NCBI RefSeq assembly: GCF_026210795.1
Contig: NC_089449.1
Coordinates: 1,736,001-1,800,000, forward strand
Direction: 5' to 3'
Source: Rhizophagus irregularis
Taxonomy: Eukaryota; Glomeromycota; Glomeromycetes; Glomerales; Glomeraceae
DNA length: 64,000 nt
This document shows, piece after piece, positions 32,667 to 46,899 of the stretch (position 1 is its first letter; every line of letters starts with the position of its first letter). The position numbers and the translations under genes are program-made. The notes under the pieces are model-generated. The model saw only the letters and a list, made by a program, of their open reading frames with translations. It was not told the origin of the DNA and ran no database searches.

Positions 32667-33305
32667 CTAGCTACCCATGCGTTGTATCTGATTAATTGTG
32701 CTAACTTTATTACCACTAACACCATTATAAAAATTTTTCACTGTTGAAATCTTAATATTTCCTCCAAGACTACGAATATCAACTACTACCGAGAAGCACA
32801 TCTCATCAAAAGTATAATTCCTCACCTTCATAAGTCGATCAAAGTGTTATTTAAAGCGAATTTTAATGTCTCCAGTAATATCAAAAATTCCAGATAAATT
32901 GGAACTTCCAGAAGAAGAGCTTGGAGACGAATTAGTTGAAGAGTCTCGCGAATTAGTTTCAGATTCATTGGTCGAATTAGCTTCAGATTCATTGGACACA
33001 CTTTGTTGGTCAAAATCGGATCTTTGAACTACTGCGTAATGTTGATTTGTTTCGTTTTGGAGATTTTCGATAACAACATTAATTCTGCTAAATTCATTAC
33101 GGCAGGCTTCTTCGACATTATTAACTTTCGTAGTTATGTTATTGACCATTGAAAAAATTTTCTGCGCCTCCCTAGTGAAGTCATCATCACGTGCCTTGTT
33201 TTTTTCGGCTTCCGCGGTAAGTTTACTATTAAGTTCGGTGTTAATTTTGCCGAACCCCGCATTAACTTCTTCATTAAGTTTATTATTAAGATCATTATTG
33301 ATCAA
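32667..33305 (-). pseudogene. Coiled-coil protein gene broken by an in-frame TAA
   Basis: A frame running 33305 to 32667 encodes a heptad-rich N-terminal region (NNKLNEEVNAGFGKINTELN, then KIFSMVNNITTKVNNVEEAC), a Ser/Asn/Glu linker and SNLSGIFDITGDIKIRFK. It hits a TAA near 32850 and continues in the same frame as HFDRLMKVRNYTFDEMCFSV, DIRSLGGNIKISTVKNFYN and NKVSTINQIQRMGS to a TAG at 32667-32669. Coding quality is equal on both sides of the stop, so one protein has been interrupted. Upstream, a TGA closes the frame just before 33305 and no ATG precedes the coil, so the true 5' exon is missing or unrecognised. No function is assigned. Confidence 0.6.
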
Positions 33306-33896
33306 AATACAAAATCATGTGATAGAGATGCCAAGTTTTGTAGATATTGAAATTTAAATAAAATATGAAGCTGAAATTTCATTATTTATCACATGGGTAA
33401 TTTCTTAATGCAGTTGGGAAAATGAAATTTTGTGCTGAGAATTCCGACTTATTTTGATTTCTTCTTATTACCTTTGACCATACTCGCATCAGGAGACCTT
33501 GATACGTTGTATGGCTTAAAAAAATCTTAATTTGGAAGAAATACCATGAGTAATATATAATTTTAAATCAGGTATTTTGCATCAATCCTGGGATATCTTG
33601 TGCAATAATTCTATGAAAAACTTTATCGCGCATGATACTGTGCAATGGATGCATTATTTTACTAAAATCTACAACTTATAAATTACAATATTCAATTTTT
33701 AATATAATTTCTAAAATTCCATTTTTTCAATATTTTTGATTCCACAGCATTAAAGCAAGGAAAAAACGTGTAAAAGAAAATTTGATTACAAAAAATTAAG
33801 GTGATGCTCCATAAAAAAATACTACTTTTGTCGGTATAATATACCGGTCATAAAATCTATATTTAAGTAAAAAAGGAACATATATGAATGTTCTAT
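33306..33896. other. Intergenic DNA
   Basis: AT-rich, no coding pattern. This separates the broken coiled-coil gene from the 3' end of the WD40 gene. Confidence 0.5.
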
Positions 33897-35926
<2,030 letters not shown>

Positions 35927-36879
35927 CTATGGCCCATTGACTTTTTTCCATTGTGATTGAGCACCCATAATAGAAGTAATAAAACCAGTAAGGCCAACCA
36001 ACCCATCTTCGAGATGGATATATCCGAGCGCTGTAGCTGGGATAGAACAATCAAGTACATCTTGAATAAGTTGTCTGATAGCGGCTTTACGTTCTCTGTT
36101 TTTGAGAAAAAAAGTTAGTGAGTATACTTTACTAGGAATTATTATTAAAAGAAAAGTGAATAATAAAAATAATATTCCTACTTCTTAAGTGTTGCAGTAT
36201 CTTTCGAACGTTCGCTAGTTTCCGCAATTTTGGCTTTGCTTATCAAAGAGCCACGTTGAGAATTAATTTGATGCAATTTATATAAACCATGAATAATTGA
36301 GAATAAAAGTCCCATAAGCCAAGCTTTATAAGCATTTTCATTTATTCTTTTTATTTGCTGGAACTTATATACTCCAGCGCTGTGAACCTATAATAAAAAT
36401 AAAATTAATAAATAATAAATAAATTAATTAAGACAAATAAATAATCTAATTACCTACCCAGCTAAATGTATCCCAGAATAGATAGACAGCATAACCAAGC
36501 TGTCGACCTATAGTAACATATTTCGCGAACTCGTCTTCTACATTAAGAGCTTTTGTAGCATGCTGCAAGTGTTCCATTGATTTTCCAAGTCTCATAACTT
36601 TATTCAAATTTTAAAATTTAATAAATCTATTTGATAGTGTAATGAGCCTAAATTATGCAGTTAAAACATACGTTTTCTTGAAAGCCCTAATGCACTTTTC
36701 AAATTACTGAGCCGTTGAATTATCTCTTTATTATTATAGTCTTGGCGCTTAAGATACCAAGCCAAAAAGCGTGCAAAGTATTGAACAGCTCTATAAACCT
36801 TATCACGACCCACTGTCGTGGAGGCATACTTTAGAGATCGGTCAACAGTTGGATGAAGAACTATTTGTTGAATTGGCAT
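35927..36879 (-). CDS. PEX11: Peroxisomal membrane protein PEX11
   Basis: Exon 1 (36672-36879) encodes MPIQQIVLHPTVDRSLKYAS, then GRDKVYRAVQYFARFLAWYL, the conserved N-terminal amphipathic region of PEX11. A GTATGT donor leads to an exon with LMRLGKSMEHLQHATKALNV, then YVTIGRQLGYAVYLFWDTF. Further exons carry INENAYKAWLMGLLFSIIHG, ERKAAIRQLIQDVLDCSIPA and LEDGLVGLTGFITSIMGAQS, ending at TAG 35927-35929. PEX11 tubulates and divides peroxisomes. The hydrophobic C-terminal segment around GLTGFITSIMG fits the family's last membrane helix. An in-frame upstream ATG (36979-36981) exists, but the 36877-36879 ATG fits family length (~240 residues) better. Confidence 0.9.
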
Positions 36880-37129
36880 GGCTGTATTAACTGTATAAAA
36901 AGAAAATTGAATTCTTTTTATTTGATTTGAAGTGGTACAGATCAACTGATGAGATGAAGATTTGTATATACTATTAGTCACTGATTATGCAAAATGATAA
37001 TAAGTTTTTGTCACGTGAATTACTTGATTTAGAAATATTTAATAAATCAAGATGTATGCTCATAAGATGAACGCATTATTAACAGGTTTATCATTTAAAC
37101 TCTGACTAGCTTCAAATTTTTTATATATG

Positions 37130-37295
37130 ATTTAAAGAGTTGTATACTGCTTGTCGAAATTAATTTTCTATTTCGTCATTTGCATTTTGGTCAGTTTTAA
37201 TAATAAATAATTTCGTCATTTCGTCATGTCGAAATTATCGAAATTATTTTTACCATTTCGGCAATGACTTTTTTATTTTCGACAAGCAACTTTAA
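37130..37295. repeat. Decayed MITE of the TTGCTTGTC family
   Basis: Left AGTTGTATACTGCTTGTCGA and right (reverse complement) AAAGTTGCTTGTCGAAAATA are recognisable inverted ends. The left one carries a short insertion. TTTCGTCAT repeats lie within. No target duplication remains. Confidence 0.5.
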
Positions 37296-37409
37296 ATTAC
37301 TGGAAGACAATGTGACAATTTATCGTACTTATAGCAGAGTGGTTTTAGTTCATAATATGCTTTATTTACGTAATACAAGATCATAAATATTTGCATAAAA
37401 AATGTCAAA

Positions 37410-39908
37410 TTATCGTTTCAATTGAAAATTTTGTTGAGAATCTACAAGTTTTTTTTGTCCGGTTTTAAATGCAATTTCCTAAAAATAGTTTCTCGGGTTG
37501 TTAGCGGTTTTAAAAGATCAGAGCACATTTGAGTATTTTACATTGTAATTAAATAAGTCCATTTAATTTTTTACCTTTAAGTCGTTAAAATACCTAGTAT
37601 TTGATGTCATCATACCCTCAAGAGCTGTGATATTAGCCTCTCTACACAATTCAATAGGTATTTTAAAGTTAAGTATAAATAAATATTCCTACTGAGCTTA
37701 CAATCGGGTCTGGCAAAAAAAAAAAGGATATAATCTACGTTCTCTTTAATCGAATCATATACTTTTCCAAAAGAGTTCTTTAGACTTGCAGTTTGGACAT
37801 TAGTAAAGTTATTAAGATATTTTGAAATATTTGTCAGTAATTCTTCCTTCATTTTAATCGATTTGGAGTTTTCTTCTTCTATAATCTTATTCAACATCAC
37901 TTTATGCTCCTTAAGGCAACGAACCTAAAAACATAGCAACTGGTAAGAATCCTAATTAAACCAAAAGACAGTCGTAATAAATATAAATACCTCCTTATCA
38001 GTTTTTTCCTTAACAATATTTTGACAAGCAGAGATAGCTTGATTTTGAGAGTTAACATGTCCCTCTGTTTCAGTCACTAAGGAAGAAATTTGGTCATCGA
38101 TTTTAGCTTGATAAACTTGCATCTTGATGTAATAATTAAATTTTCATCAGCATATACAGTATAGAATTAAATAAAAATTGTATAATAAAGCTATTTCCTA
38201 AACCTTAGTATATTGGTTTGCCAATTCATTACGCAAACTTTCAAGCATAACCTGATCTTTGCGTAATTCCTGAACTTGTACCATTAGACTTTCGTTTACT
38301 TTTCGTAACTCTTCAATCTCGTCTTTTCGACTTTGATTTTCGTCCATTAGTGCTTGATATGATTCATTTGTCATAAAACAACCATTTTTCTCTCGAGTAG
38401 CCTATAAATATATATGTAATATATATATTTTAACATAATCAATGTTTACAAAGCGTAATTTGAGATTATTTAAGCTTTAGAATCGTACTAGCAAATCCAT
38501 TTTTAAACGTTCAATCTCACTAATATATTCTTTAATCAAAGCCTTCTTCGTAACACGTTGATTAGCAACAGGCTTGTTACGAATGTTCTTTGCCCGGTGA
38601 GCATAATCTAGTGTTGATATAGTCTCATCATAACTTATTTTTGCTGGGGATATCGTAGCAATGATGCACGTCTTGGTTTTTCCTCCCAGGGAATCTTGCA
38701 AAAGACGAGTCAACTTGCTTTCTCTAATTGTTATTAAAGAATGTATAAATATAAATTAATAAATTATTGTTTAAAAGGATGTTGACCATAAATTCAAGTA
38801 TATACCTGAAAGGAATATGCAAGCAACGTTCATTAAGAGCGTTTATGCATCGACCTAATGTTAATAAGCTTTTGTTTATATTTCCAGCTTCTTTCGCCCT
38901 GTTGTTTTCAGCTCCTGATCGGCCAATACACTCTGATCCCGCCAAATCAACTAAATTAAGTTTTCCGACCTTAAGCAAGTCTTCTCCATCCGGCATTGTC
39001 TCTTTTATATGAACTGTGATTGAGAATACGGAGTGTGAACGACTGAGAGTAATATTATATTAGTAAAAACGAACATAACCATTGTAAAAAAATGTTAAAA
39101 ATTTTAATATTAAAGTTTTAATACCTCGAATTTTTATTATAGTTTGTTTGAGAAGCATGTCGTTTAATGGAGCCTTGTTTCAAGACTCGTATTCCATCAT
39201 TTGCATTCTTAACAAGTACTTCCTCATGACCAGTAAGTATGCCTTTTTTAGTTCCTTCGTCCTGAATCTTCAACTTTCTTGGATCATCGACAGATGAAAG
39301 CAGATCTTTAAGATCTTCGTTATAAAGTTCAATATAAGAGACCTTAACTGAGAAGTCTTGGGCATCTGCTTCCAAATCCCGAAAAAGACTGAAGAGAGTG
39401 CGTGGAATAATACCGGCTTCTTTACTTATTAGACCATCTATAGTGTTTAAGTCACCTTCCATTGTATACGTTTTGCCAGTTGAAGTTTGCCCGTAAGCGA
39501 ACAGAGTACAATTGTAACCCGCTTTAACTTCATGTAATATAGGGATAACTATATGATCAAAAATCCTAGCTTGATCTGCATCCGGTCCGTAAACCCTGTC
39601 AAACGTGTATGCTTTATCCGCTGGCGGCTGTCTTACGTAAATTTCGCGAGGAGTAGTTTTAATAATGACTGGCGAGTTTGCAGCGATTTCGCGGTCAATA
39701 CGGCCTCTATTTAATTTACCTTATTACATAACGACTTTTTTTAGAGCGTTAAAATAATAAATAAAAAAAAAACAAAATACCTGCAACGCACAACAACTTG
39801 AATATTAATTTCTTTTTCCTTTTCGCCATTTTTCATTATTGTTTCATTACTTCTTCTGCGTTTCCTTGCTCTCTCTAAACCACTTTCACTGCCGAAAGAC
39901 ATATCCAT
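37410..39908 (-). CDS. Kinesin-5 (BimC/Eg5)-like motor, short tail
   Basis: From ATG 39906-39908 ([29 protein letters not shown]) to TAA 37410-37412, about ten exons. The motor domain shows the P-loop [16 protein letters not shown], switch [17 protein letters not shown] (split by an intron), switch [12 protein letters not shown], then [20 protein letters not shown] and the neck [36 protein letters not shown] and the [13 protein letters not shown] style point to kinesin-5, the plus-end spindle motor. Coiled-coil exons follow ([51 protein letters not shown]), ending [18 protein letters not shown]. The tail is much shorter than in typical ~1000-residue kinesin-5 proteins and I see no BimC box. 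A run of 11 A at ~37713 may hide a frameshift or tiny intron. Confidence 0.85.
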
Positions 39909-41180
39909 TTTTAATAAGCAAAGAAGCTTTGAAGAAATATATATGAAGAATTAATATTTACAAGACTTGCATTATCTTTTTTCTTAAAATAATATTACCT
40001 TAATAGCAGATAAGAGTAAACAAAAAATTTCAGTAAGCTTTTATATTTATCGCACATTTTCATGTTTTTTTGTTGTTACGTCATCGACACGTAGAGACGC
40101 GATTTTTCCATGTTCATGTGACTTGAAGTTCATTAGTATTTTCCCGTGTACTGTGTAACTATTTTCCATATAAAATTAATGCACGTAGAGGTCAAAGATT
40201 CATATTTTTTCTTTATTGTAAGAAAAATAACATGATTTTTCTTGAAATATATCCTAATATTATACAAAAAAAAGTTTAAATAATATATTAGCATTACATT
40301 ATACTTTAAGTCTTTAACCTTTTAATAAAGTACTTGTTCTTATAAATTTTAACTTTTAATTTGAATAGTTATATACCAATTTTAATAATATGCAAACTAC
40401 AACATTTAAAAATATGTTAACTATTAATAAAAAAAGCTAAATAAAGTATATAAAGTTATAAAAGTGTTAAAAAAAATATAGAATTATACAGTATGATATT
40501 TTTATAATAAAATATTAAGTTTTATATATATTTTTTTATCTTTTTTTTACCATATTTGTTTATTAACTATCTATCAACTATCTATTATTTATTCTGATAA
40601 CTCTATATGTATAATATTAACAGCTGTATAGATAGACTATAGTATTAGTAAAAATCTGTACAAAAAATTAAAACTCTACTAAATTTTCTAATAATTCTAT
40701 AAAGTTTATTTATTAATTAGCAAAATGTCATGTTAATCTATTTAGCTGCATTTGATATTAAGATTTAATATCCAAATAATAACATGTAATTAACAAGTGT
40801 TAACTAAAATTAAAATAAATTTTCCAACTTATATTACTTCTTTTTATTGAATAATACTATAAACATCTTCATACAAAAATATTACCTTCTCTAAATTTAA
40901 TGGTAAATTTTATATATATATGACTTAAAGTAAGTCTTTGAACACTTTCAGCAATACTGACAGCTATTTGAACTTAATATTTAGAATTTTAATTTATCTG
41001 GCTACACTACTTTATTCCAGTTAAGTTTTTATATATTTTTGCAAAATTTAAATATTTCTTAGTATTTTTTTATTAGTAATAACTTCTTATATTTTACTCG
41101 AGCTACTAAACTATTTCTTTTTAATACCCTATGTATTATATTTATACAAAGCTTTAGTATTATTATTATTATTTCAAGTT
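39909..41180. other. Intergenic DNA upstream of the kinesin gene
   Basis: AT-rich with no gene. The right edge is the hairpin element at 41181. Confidence 0.5.
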
Positions 41181-41459
41181 AAAAACCAATATATCGGGTA
41201 GCAGATATGTATCAGATATGTACCCAATATGTGTAGTATTAATGCAGAAAATCGGGTACCCGATATGTGTAAGATATGTGTAAATATATATATCGTCTAC
41301 ATATCATTTACATATCATATACATATCGGTACCCGATATGTATATGATATATATATTTACATATATCTTACACATATCGGGTACCCGATTTTCTGCATTA
41401 ATACTACACATATTGGGTACATATCTGATACATATCTGCTACCCGATATATTGGTTTTT
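41181..41459. repeat. Near-perfect ~280-bp palindrome (GATATGTG hairpin family)
   Basis: AAAAACCAATATATCGGGTA at the left end and its reverse complement at the right bound two ~135-bp arms that pair almost without mismatch around CATATCGGTACCCGATATG (centre ~41323). Inner words such as TCGGGTACCCGATATGTGTA and ATGTGTAGTATTAATGCAGA recur as inverted partners. Degenerate copies lie at 20405-20955 and 22030-22275. No ORF. Confidence 0.85.
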
Positions 41460-43468
41460 GACCAGTGTTAATCATTAAAAATTTAAAACTGAACTGTATT
41501 AGAACATTAATTTGTTATTATACTTCTTATAATATTATATTCATTATATTCATTTAATAAATATAAACAGTCTAAACAGATTTATTTTCAACTTTACCTA
41601 TTTCTTTATATTTTACAATAGTTGTATAGCTTTTATAATCAACTTTAATGGCAATTTTCTTACTATATACCTCTTTTTAAATAATATAATAACTTGAGCT
41701 TTCTGTTCAATAAATAATTAGAACTTAAAAATAATTATAAATAAAAACATTTTTTTTTAAAGAGTATATATAAAAAAAATATAAATTTTTTATAAATATT
41801 ATTACATAAAATATAAAAAAATTTTAAAACATTGTTTTTTACATTTTTTACAAAGTATCAAAAAGAACACATCATAATTTTGAAGAAAAAAATAATATAA
41901 GCAATAATTGTATAATACAAAAAGAGTTTTTTATTTAATTTTAAAGATCTACAGGCATTCGGCAAAAATAATAACAGTCAGTTTTTTTAATATAGCATAT
42001 AAATTTTATAATAAAGCTATAAAATTTTTTTTTATTTTCAAGAAGAAGAGTCAAAAATACATATATTTTATTATTTGATAAATATTTGGTTTGCCCTCTA
42101 TTTGCATCAATACATACTTCAATTTGATTTTGCGTGCTTTATTACCAATAACCTTGCTATTAATAATTATGCTATTTTCAAAATTATTTTACTTTTTTCT
42201 AAATAAATTGAAAAATAGCTTGTAATTTTTTTTTTTTTGTATTACCATCTTTTTAATATACTGCTTCAAAAACAATCAAAAGTTCTCATTATAATCTGAG
42301 ATTTGGACTTCAAAATTATTATGAAAACTCACTATTGAAAGACAAATTTTCATACCAACTTAAATACTATGAAAATTGTTATTTTATATCTCTATTATAA
42401 TAATAAGCTTATCAATAGCTTAAAAAATTATTTGGTAAGTCAAAAATACACATATTTTAAAGTTTTCTTATTAAGAATTAAAATAATGTAAAAATGATCA
42501 TTATTTCAATTTGGCAATATTTTTTATGATGTAGTTTTAGTATTGACATTTAAAATAAAAATATTTAGAATTTTGGTATTTTTTATAAGAGATGTATATA
42601 TTGCTTACAGAAATGCAAAAAAAGTTTAATTCAATTAGAAAATTCCCAAAAATTTGTTTTAAAAAAAAGTTAATACTCTCATATATAAATTTAATTGTAA
42701 TGAGAGCTATTTTGAATAATAAAAAAAAATAATGTTAATATTTGAAATTACTTTTTTTTCATTGCTTTTTAAATGAGCATTTCACTGTTTAATTTGATAT
42801 AAAAAGTAATGCTTTAATTAGAATAGTTATGAAGTTATGATTAAATTAAGAAGTGGTATTCTCATTACCATTATTTTCACCAGAGATTGTATATTTATAT
42901 TACTTATTTTGAAAATATTAAACTAATTAGATTATTTTAATTAGTAGATATAATAATTTTGTGATTTATAAATTTTAATACATTTTTTTTAAAAGTCACT
43001 ATATATATATATATAATTTAGATTGGTATTTTAGAATTACCATTCATATTTACTAATAAATTCATCTACTTAAAAATGTAAAATATAGATATTAAATTTC
43101 AATTTGGATTAAAAAATTGGCCAGATTACAGATCAAAATACTAGTTTATTTTAATTACACAATATTTATTGAAATTATAATTAGTTATTATTTTTGTTAT
43201 ATTTATTTATATATTAAAATTTTAATTTTTTTATTAAAAAAAATTAAAACAGATTACTAAAAATATTATTTACTATTTAATAAGGTAGTGATATATACAG
43301 TTTATCCTTCTTATAGCAAATTTTGATATAACAAATCACATGACACTTAGCCAATAAAATATGTCAATTTTCCTTCACTATAACAAAGTAACCAATCAAA
43401 TTCTTCAAAGTTCAAATTCTTCATTAACTTGCTATAATGAATTTGAGGTAGTACTGTAAGGTTTTTAT
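41460..43468. other. AT-rich intergenic DNA
   Basis: Poly-A/T runs, no coding region and no clear transposon boundary. Confidence 0.5.
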
Positions 43469-43955
43469 TAAGGTTGCTAGGCGAAACTAGGTAGTTTAGC
43501 AAACTGTTGAAATGTTAAAATGGTTAAATTTGATGAAACTATATTAAAATATTAATAAAAAATTAGCAAAATTTGATGAAAGATGAAACTTATAGTAAAT
43601 TATATTAAACATCAAAAATAATAATAAAATATTATAAAAAAAATTGGCAAAACTGAAGTTTAGACATTTAGCCAAATTTAAAACTAGTTTAGGCAGGTCC
43701 AGTGTTAATTTTTTGATAAAAAGTTACTGTGCGGATGGCGCACAATTTATTGAGTCTTACTGTGCGGCAAAGTGGTATGGCTATACTACTATAATAGGCA
43801 CTGTAATACATATGCGTCCAATCATATAAGGATATTTCAAAATTTTTTGTGCGTATGCCGCATATCCTTTCTAAAAAAGGTGTGCGCAAAATTCTGATCA
43901 TGTGCGTTGCGCACATGCCGCACAGTGAAAAATAAACACTGGGCAGGTCACTTTA
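43469..43955. mobile_element. hAT-type MITE (outer) with a second MITE inside
   Basis: Termini TAAGGTTGCTAGGCGAAACT and (reverse complement of the right end) TAAAGTGACCTGCCTAAACT. Perfect 8-bp direct repeats GTTTTTAT flank it (43461-43468 and 43956-43963). It is related to 20655-20898 and interrupted by 43700-43941. Confidence 0.8.
43700..43941. mobile_element. hAT-type MITE (inner) with GTGCG repeats
   Basis: Termini CAGTGTTAATTTTT and AAAAATAAACACTG, with perfect 8-bp duplication GGCAGGTC (43692-43699 and 43942-43949). The interior repeats ACTGTGCGG/TGCGCACA words in both orientations. No real coding content. Confidence 0.85.
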
Positions 43956-43963
43956 GTTTTTAT

Positions 43964-45212
43964 AAAATTTTTATTGATATTTATAATAAAATTTTACCAT
44001 TAATTTTACACAAATAATTTATATTATCACCTGGCTACTAATTGGTATTTAGGATTTTTTCTGTCAATTATAAACTGGCAAACTAATTAGAATATTTAAA
44101 ATGATAAAAAAGTTACTAGTTTAGTATATAAATGGATCATTATTCTTTAGAAGATAACCCATTTACCTATATACTGCTAGATTAGTAATTAACTAATATT
44201 TATAAAAGATGAAATAATTTTATATAAAATACTTTTACCACTAAACTTTATTATTATAAATTAAATATAAGTATTTTCAAATAGTTTTTTTCATTTTTTC
44301 TAACAATATTTATATCTATTTAAATTAAATATTAAATTTGAATTTATTATACTAAACTATTTTATTCCAATTATTTACTATTCAATCTTTAAATTTTTTA
44401 GTAAACTTAAACTAATTTTTTAAATAAAAATAATTTTTTGAATTTATTCTAACTATTAAAAATATTAATATTAATTTTTTTTATTAATTTATAAAGATTT
44501 TTTTAATTAAATAGCATTAAATACTTTTATTATTTATTAAGCATTTATAATTGTTTATTCATTGTGTTTATTTATTATAAAAGAAGTTGCTAATTTGTTA
44601 AAAGAAGTTAAATAATCATATAACAGATATTGGATGGATTATTTTAATGATAAACAATCACAAATCAGTGTACATTGAAACATATACTGGTCCTATCTGA
44701 AAAATATTAATACTAGAAGAAATTGTACAAACTTTTACACTAATAAACAATTTATTCATTTTATCAAATGCTCAAATAATCTTCTCCTTATAGTAGATAA
44801 TCTGCATATCAGAAATAACGCTTACGACTTAATATTTTACTCATCCTATAACGAAACAAATGAATTCTTATCAGGTAATATAAAGATTTTTACTTCAAAT
44901 TATTGGTTATCACTGGTTAGAATTATTAATTTTTACTAGCATTATATTTTTTTAATATTGATTGATTATAATTTCAGCTATCAGTGATTATTACTTCTGG
45001 TAATAATTAGAAAAATTCTTATATAAAAACAAAAACTAGAAAAAAAAAATTAATATATATACTGTATATTAATTAAGATTCTATACTATTATATATTAAA
45101 ATATTATTATATACAATTTTAAATAAACATACAATAATAGATTGTTTATTAATATATATAAATACCACTTTATTTGATCAAATTATGTAGATTATTATTA
45201 CATATTGATATA
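43964..45212. other. AT-rich intergenic DNA
   Basis: No gene or defined repeat is seen before element copy D begins at 45213. Confidence 0.5.
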
Positions 45213-45510
45213 CAGTCAACTCCCTCTATAGTCACTCCTGTTATAGTCACATTCTACTATATAGTCACACCAGTTGAATGTTCAAAACACTTTATTATTA
45301 AAATCTATCCTATATAGTCACAATCTATCTATAGTCACTATCACACCTATCCTCAAAAATCTTATATTAAAAAGAACCGTTTATAATCACAGTTATATAA
45401 AGAATATATTAAATAACTTGGCATCTAATAATCGTATAAAGATGTATCATAGCTTGTTAGAATCGTCTCGCCTGGGGGCGAATCGAATGGTGGTAGTTTT
45501 ATCCTTTTCC
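45213..45510 (+). mobile_element. Non-autonomous TA-flanked DNA element, copy D, left part only
   Basis: TA flank and CAGTCAACTCCCTCTATAGT terminus. Nearly identical to copies A-C as far as the target TAGTTTTATCCTTTTCC (45494-45510), where it is interrupted. The right half is not found before the window ends. The first palindromic motif is altered here (CGTCTCGCCTGGGGGCGAAT), unlike in A-C. Everything from 45511 to the end of the window appears to lie inside this element. Confidence 0.8.
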
Positions 45511-46484
45511 TTTGCAAGTGTTTACGGCCAGACCACCCATTGCCTCTTATGGAGACTAATCTCAGGTACGTCCTATCATAAATCTGATGAGCAACCGGGT
45601 ATACGAATCTTAATTCTCAGGTAACAGCACCACTATAGAAGACATCCACCATCGGGCCATTTTAGGCTGATCTGAAGCTAGGTACACGCCGCCTACTCAT
45701 CCTATACCCATTGCATGATACTGATACTCAATTTATTTAACGACCTTTAGAGAGCATCTACTTTCATGAAGGACTTTCGACAGGTAACATCAACCATCTA
45801 GTACCCTTCCATACCACCATTTTAGGTACTAAGTCTCACTTTCCGAAAGGCCACTACAGCCCGCGATTACCTAGTACCGATAGTACAGTTGTTCCAGTGG
45901 TATCTTTTATAGTGACCACTCAGACAGGAAGTAGCAGGCATCTGTCCAGGATCACCCCTTATGGTGGGTATCAACCACCAGGGATCACCAACCAGGACCC
46001 AAGGAGTAGGGAATCGAATTCCATAGCCATGCTACCTGTTCTGTGCACGAACACCTTGGTTGGTCTAAGACCTAACAGAAGGTCTAACTACCACTCTGAC
46101 GTGCACCTCGCTTTACCATCTAGGACGACCATCTAGCCATTACTGACCCCAAGCGGTATCATAGAGTGACCACCCCAGACAGGAAGTCCCCCCCAAGGTA
46201 TAGTAGTGACCGCAAGGACAGGATGCACTGCCAATGGCCTCATAGGGAACGTTAGAAGGACCCATGACCGCCCTTAGTTGAAATGTGCGGCCTAACCGTA
46301 CACACTAATTCACCATGATGCAGTCCAACTACACTAATCCCTGTACCTTCATGCTATTGGTTGTAGCGTCCGCAGTAAAATTCTTTTTATTTCCGTGGTC
46401 ATGGGAATTGAACCTGCGACCTCACCATACTCAGGCTTAATGAGGGTCTCAGTGACTAACCACCAAGATAGGGTGACCAACCCT
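45511..46484 (-). mobile_element. X element, copy 1
   Basis: About 974 bp between TAGTTTTATCCTTTTCC at 45494-45510 and at 46485-46501. Same order of blocks as the other X copies. The tRNA-like 5' head (46391-46484, minus strand) has one change in its B box (GGTTCAATTCC). No ORF of significance. Confidence 0.82.
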
Positions 46485-46899
46485 TAGTTTTATCCTTTTC
46501 CTGTACAAACAGTCTTATGACTTTATCTTTTATTTATACTTTGGACTTCGAAAATATAATCGAACAATATTACAACAATAAGAAAATAAACTAATAAAAA
46601 ATAAAAAGAGTAGCTTCACGATTCATACAAGTAAAGAAATCTAAACTAAAATAAAATTAAAGCAAAGAAAAACTGAACTATTACAGAATCGCATACCCCA
46701 ACTTTACCCAAAGGCCAGTGTGAGTCAACTATCCAACATCCAAAAATCCAGTCCGTTACCAGAAAGAAATCCTAAGAGGTTGAACTGTTAAGCGGCGCAG
46801 AAAATCCAAGTGCGAGATCCAAGATCCACCCCGAATTATAGAAGAGGATATCCAAGAAATCCAGGAATCCTGAGAGACTGACGCCAAAGAAGAGTTGTG

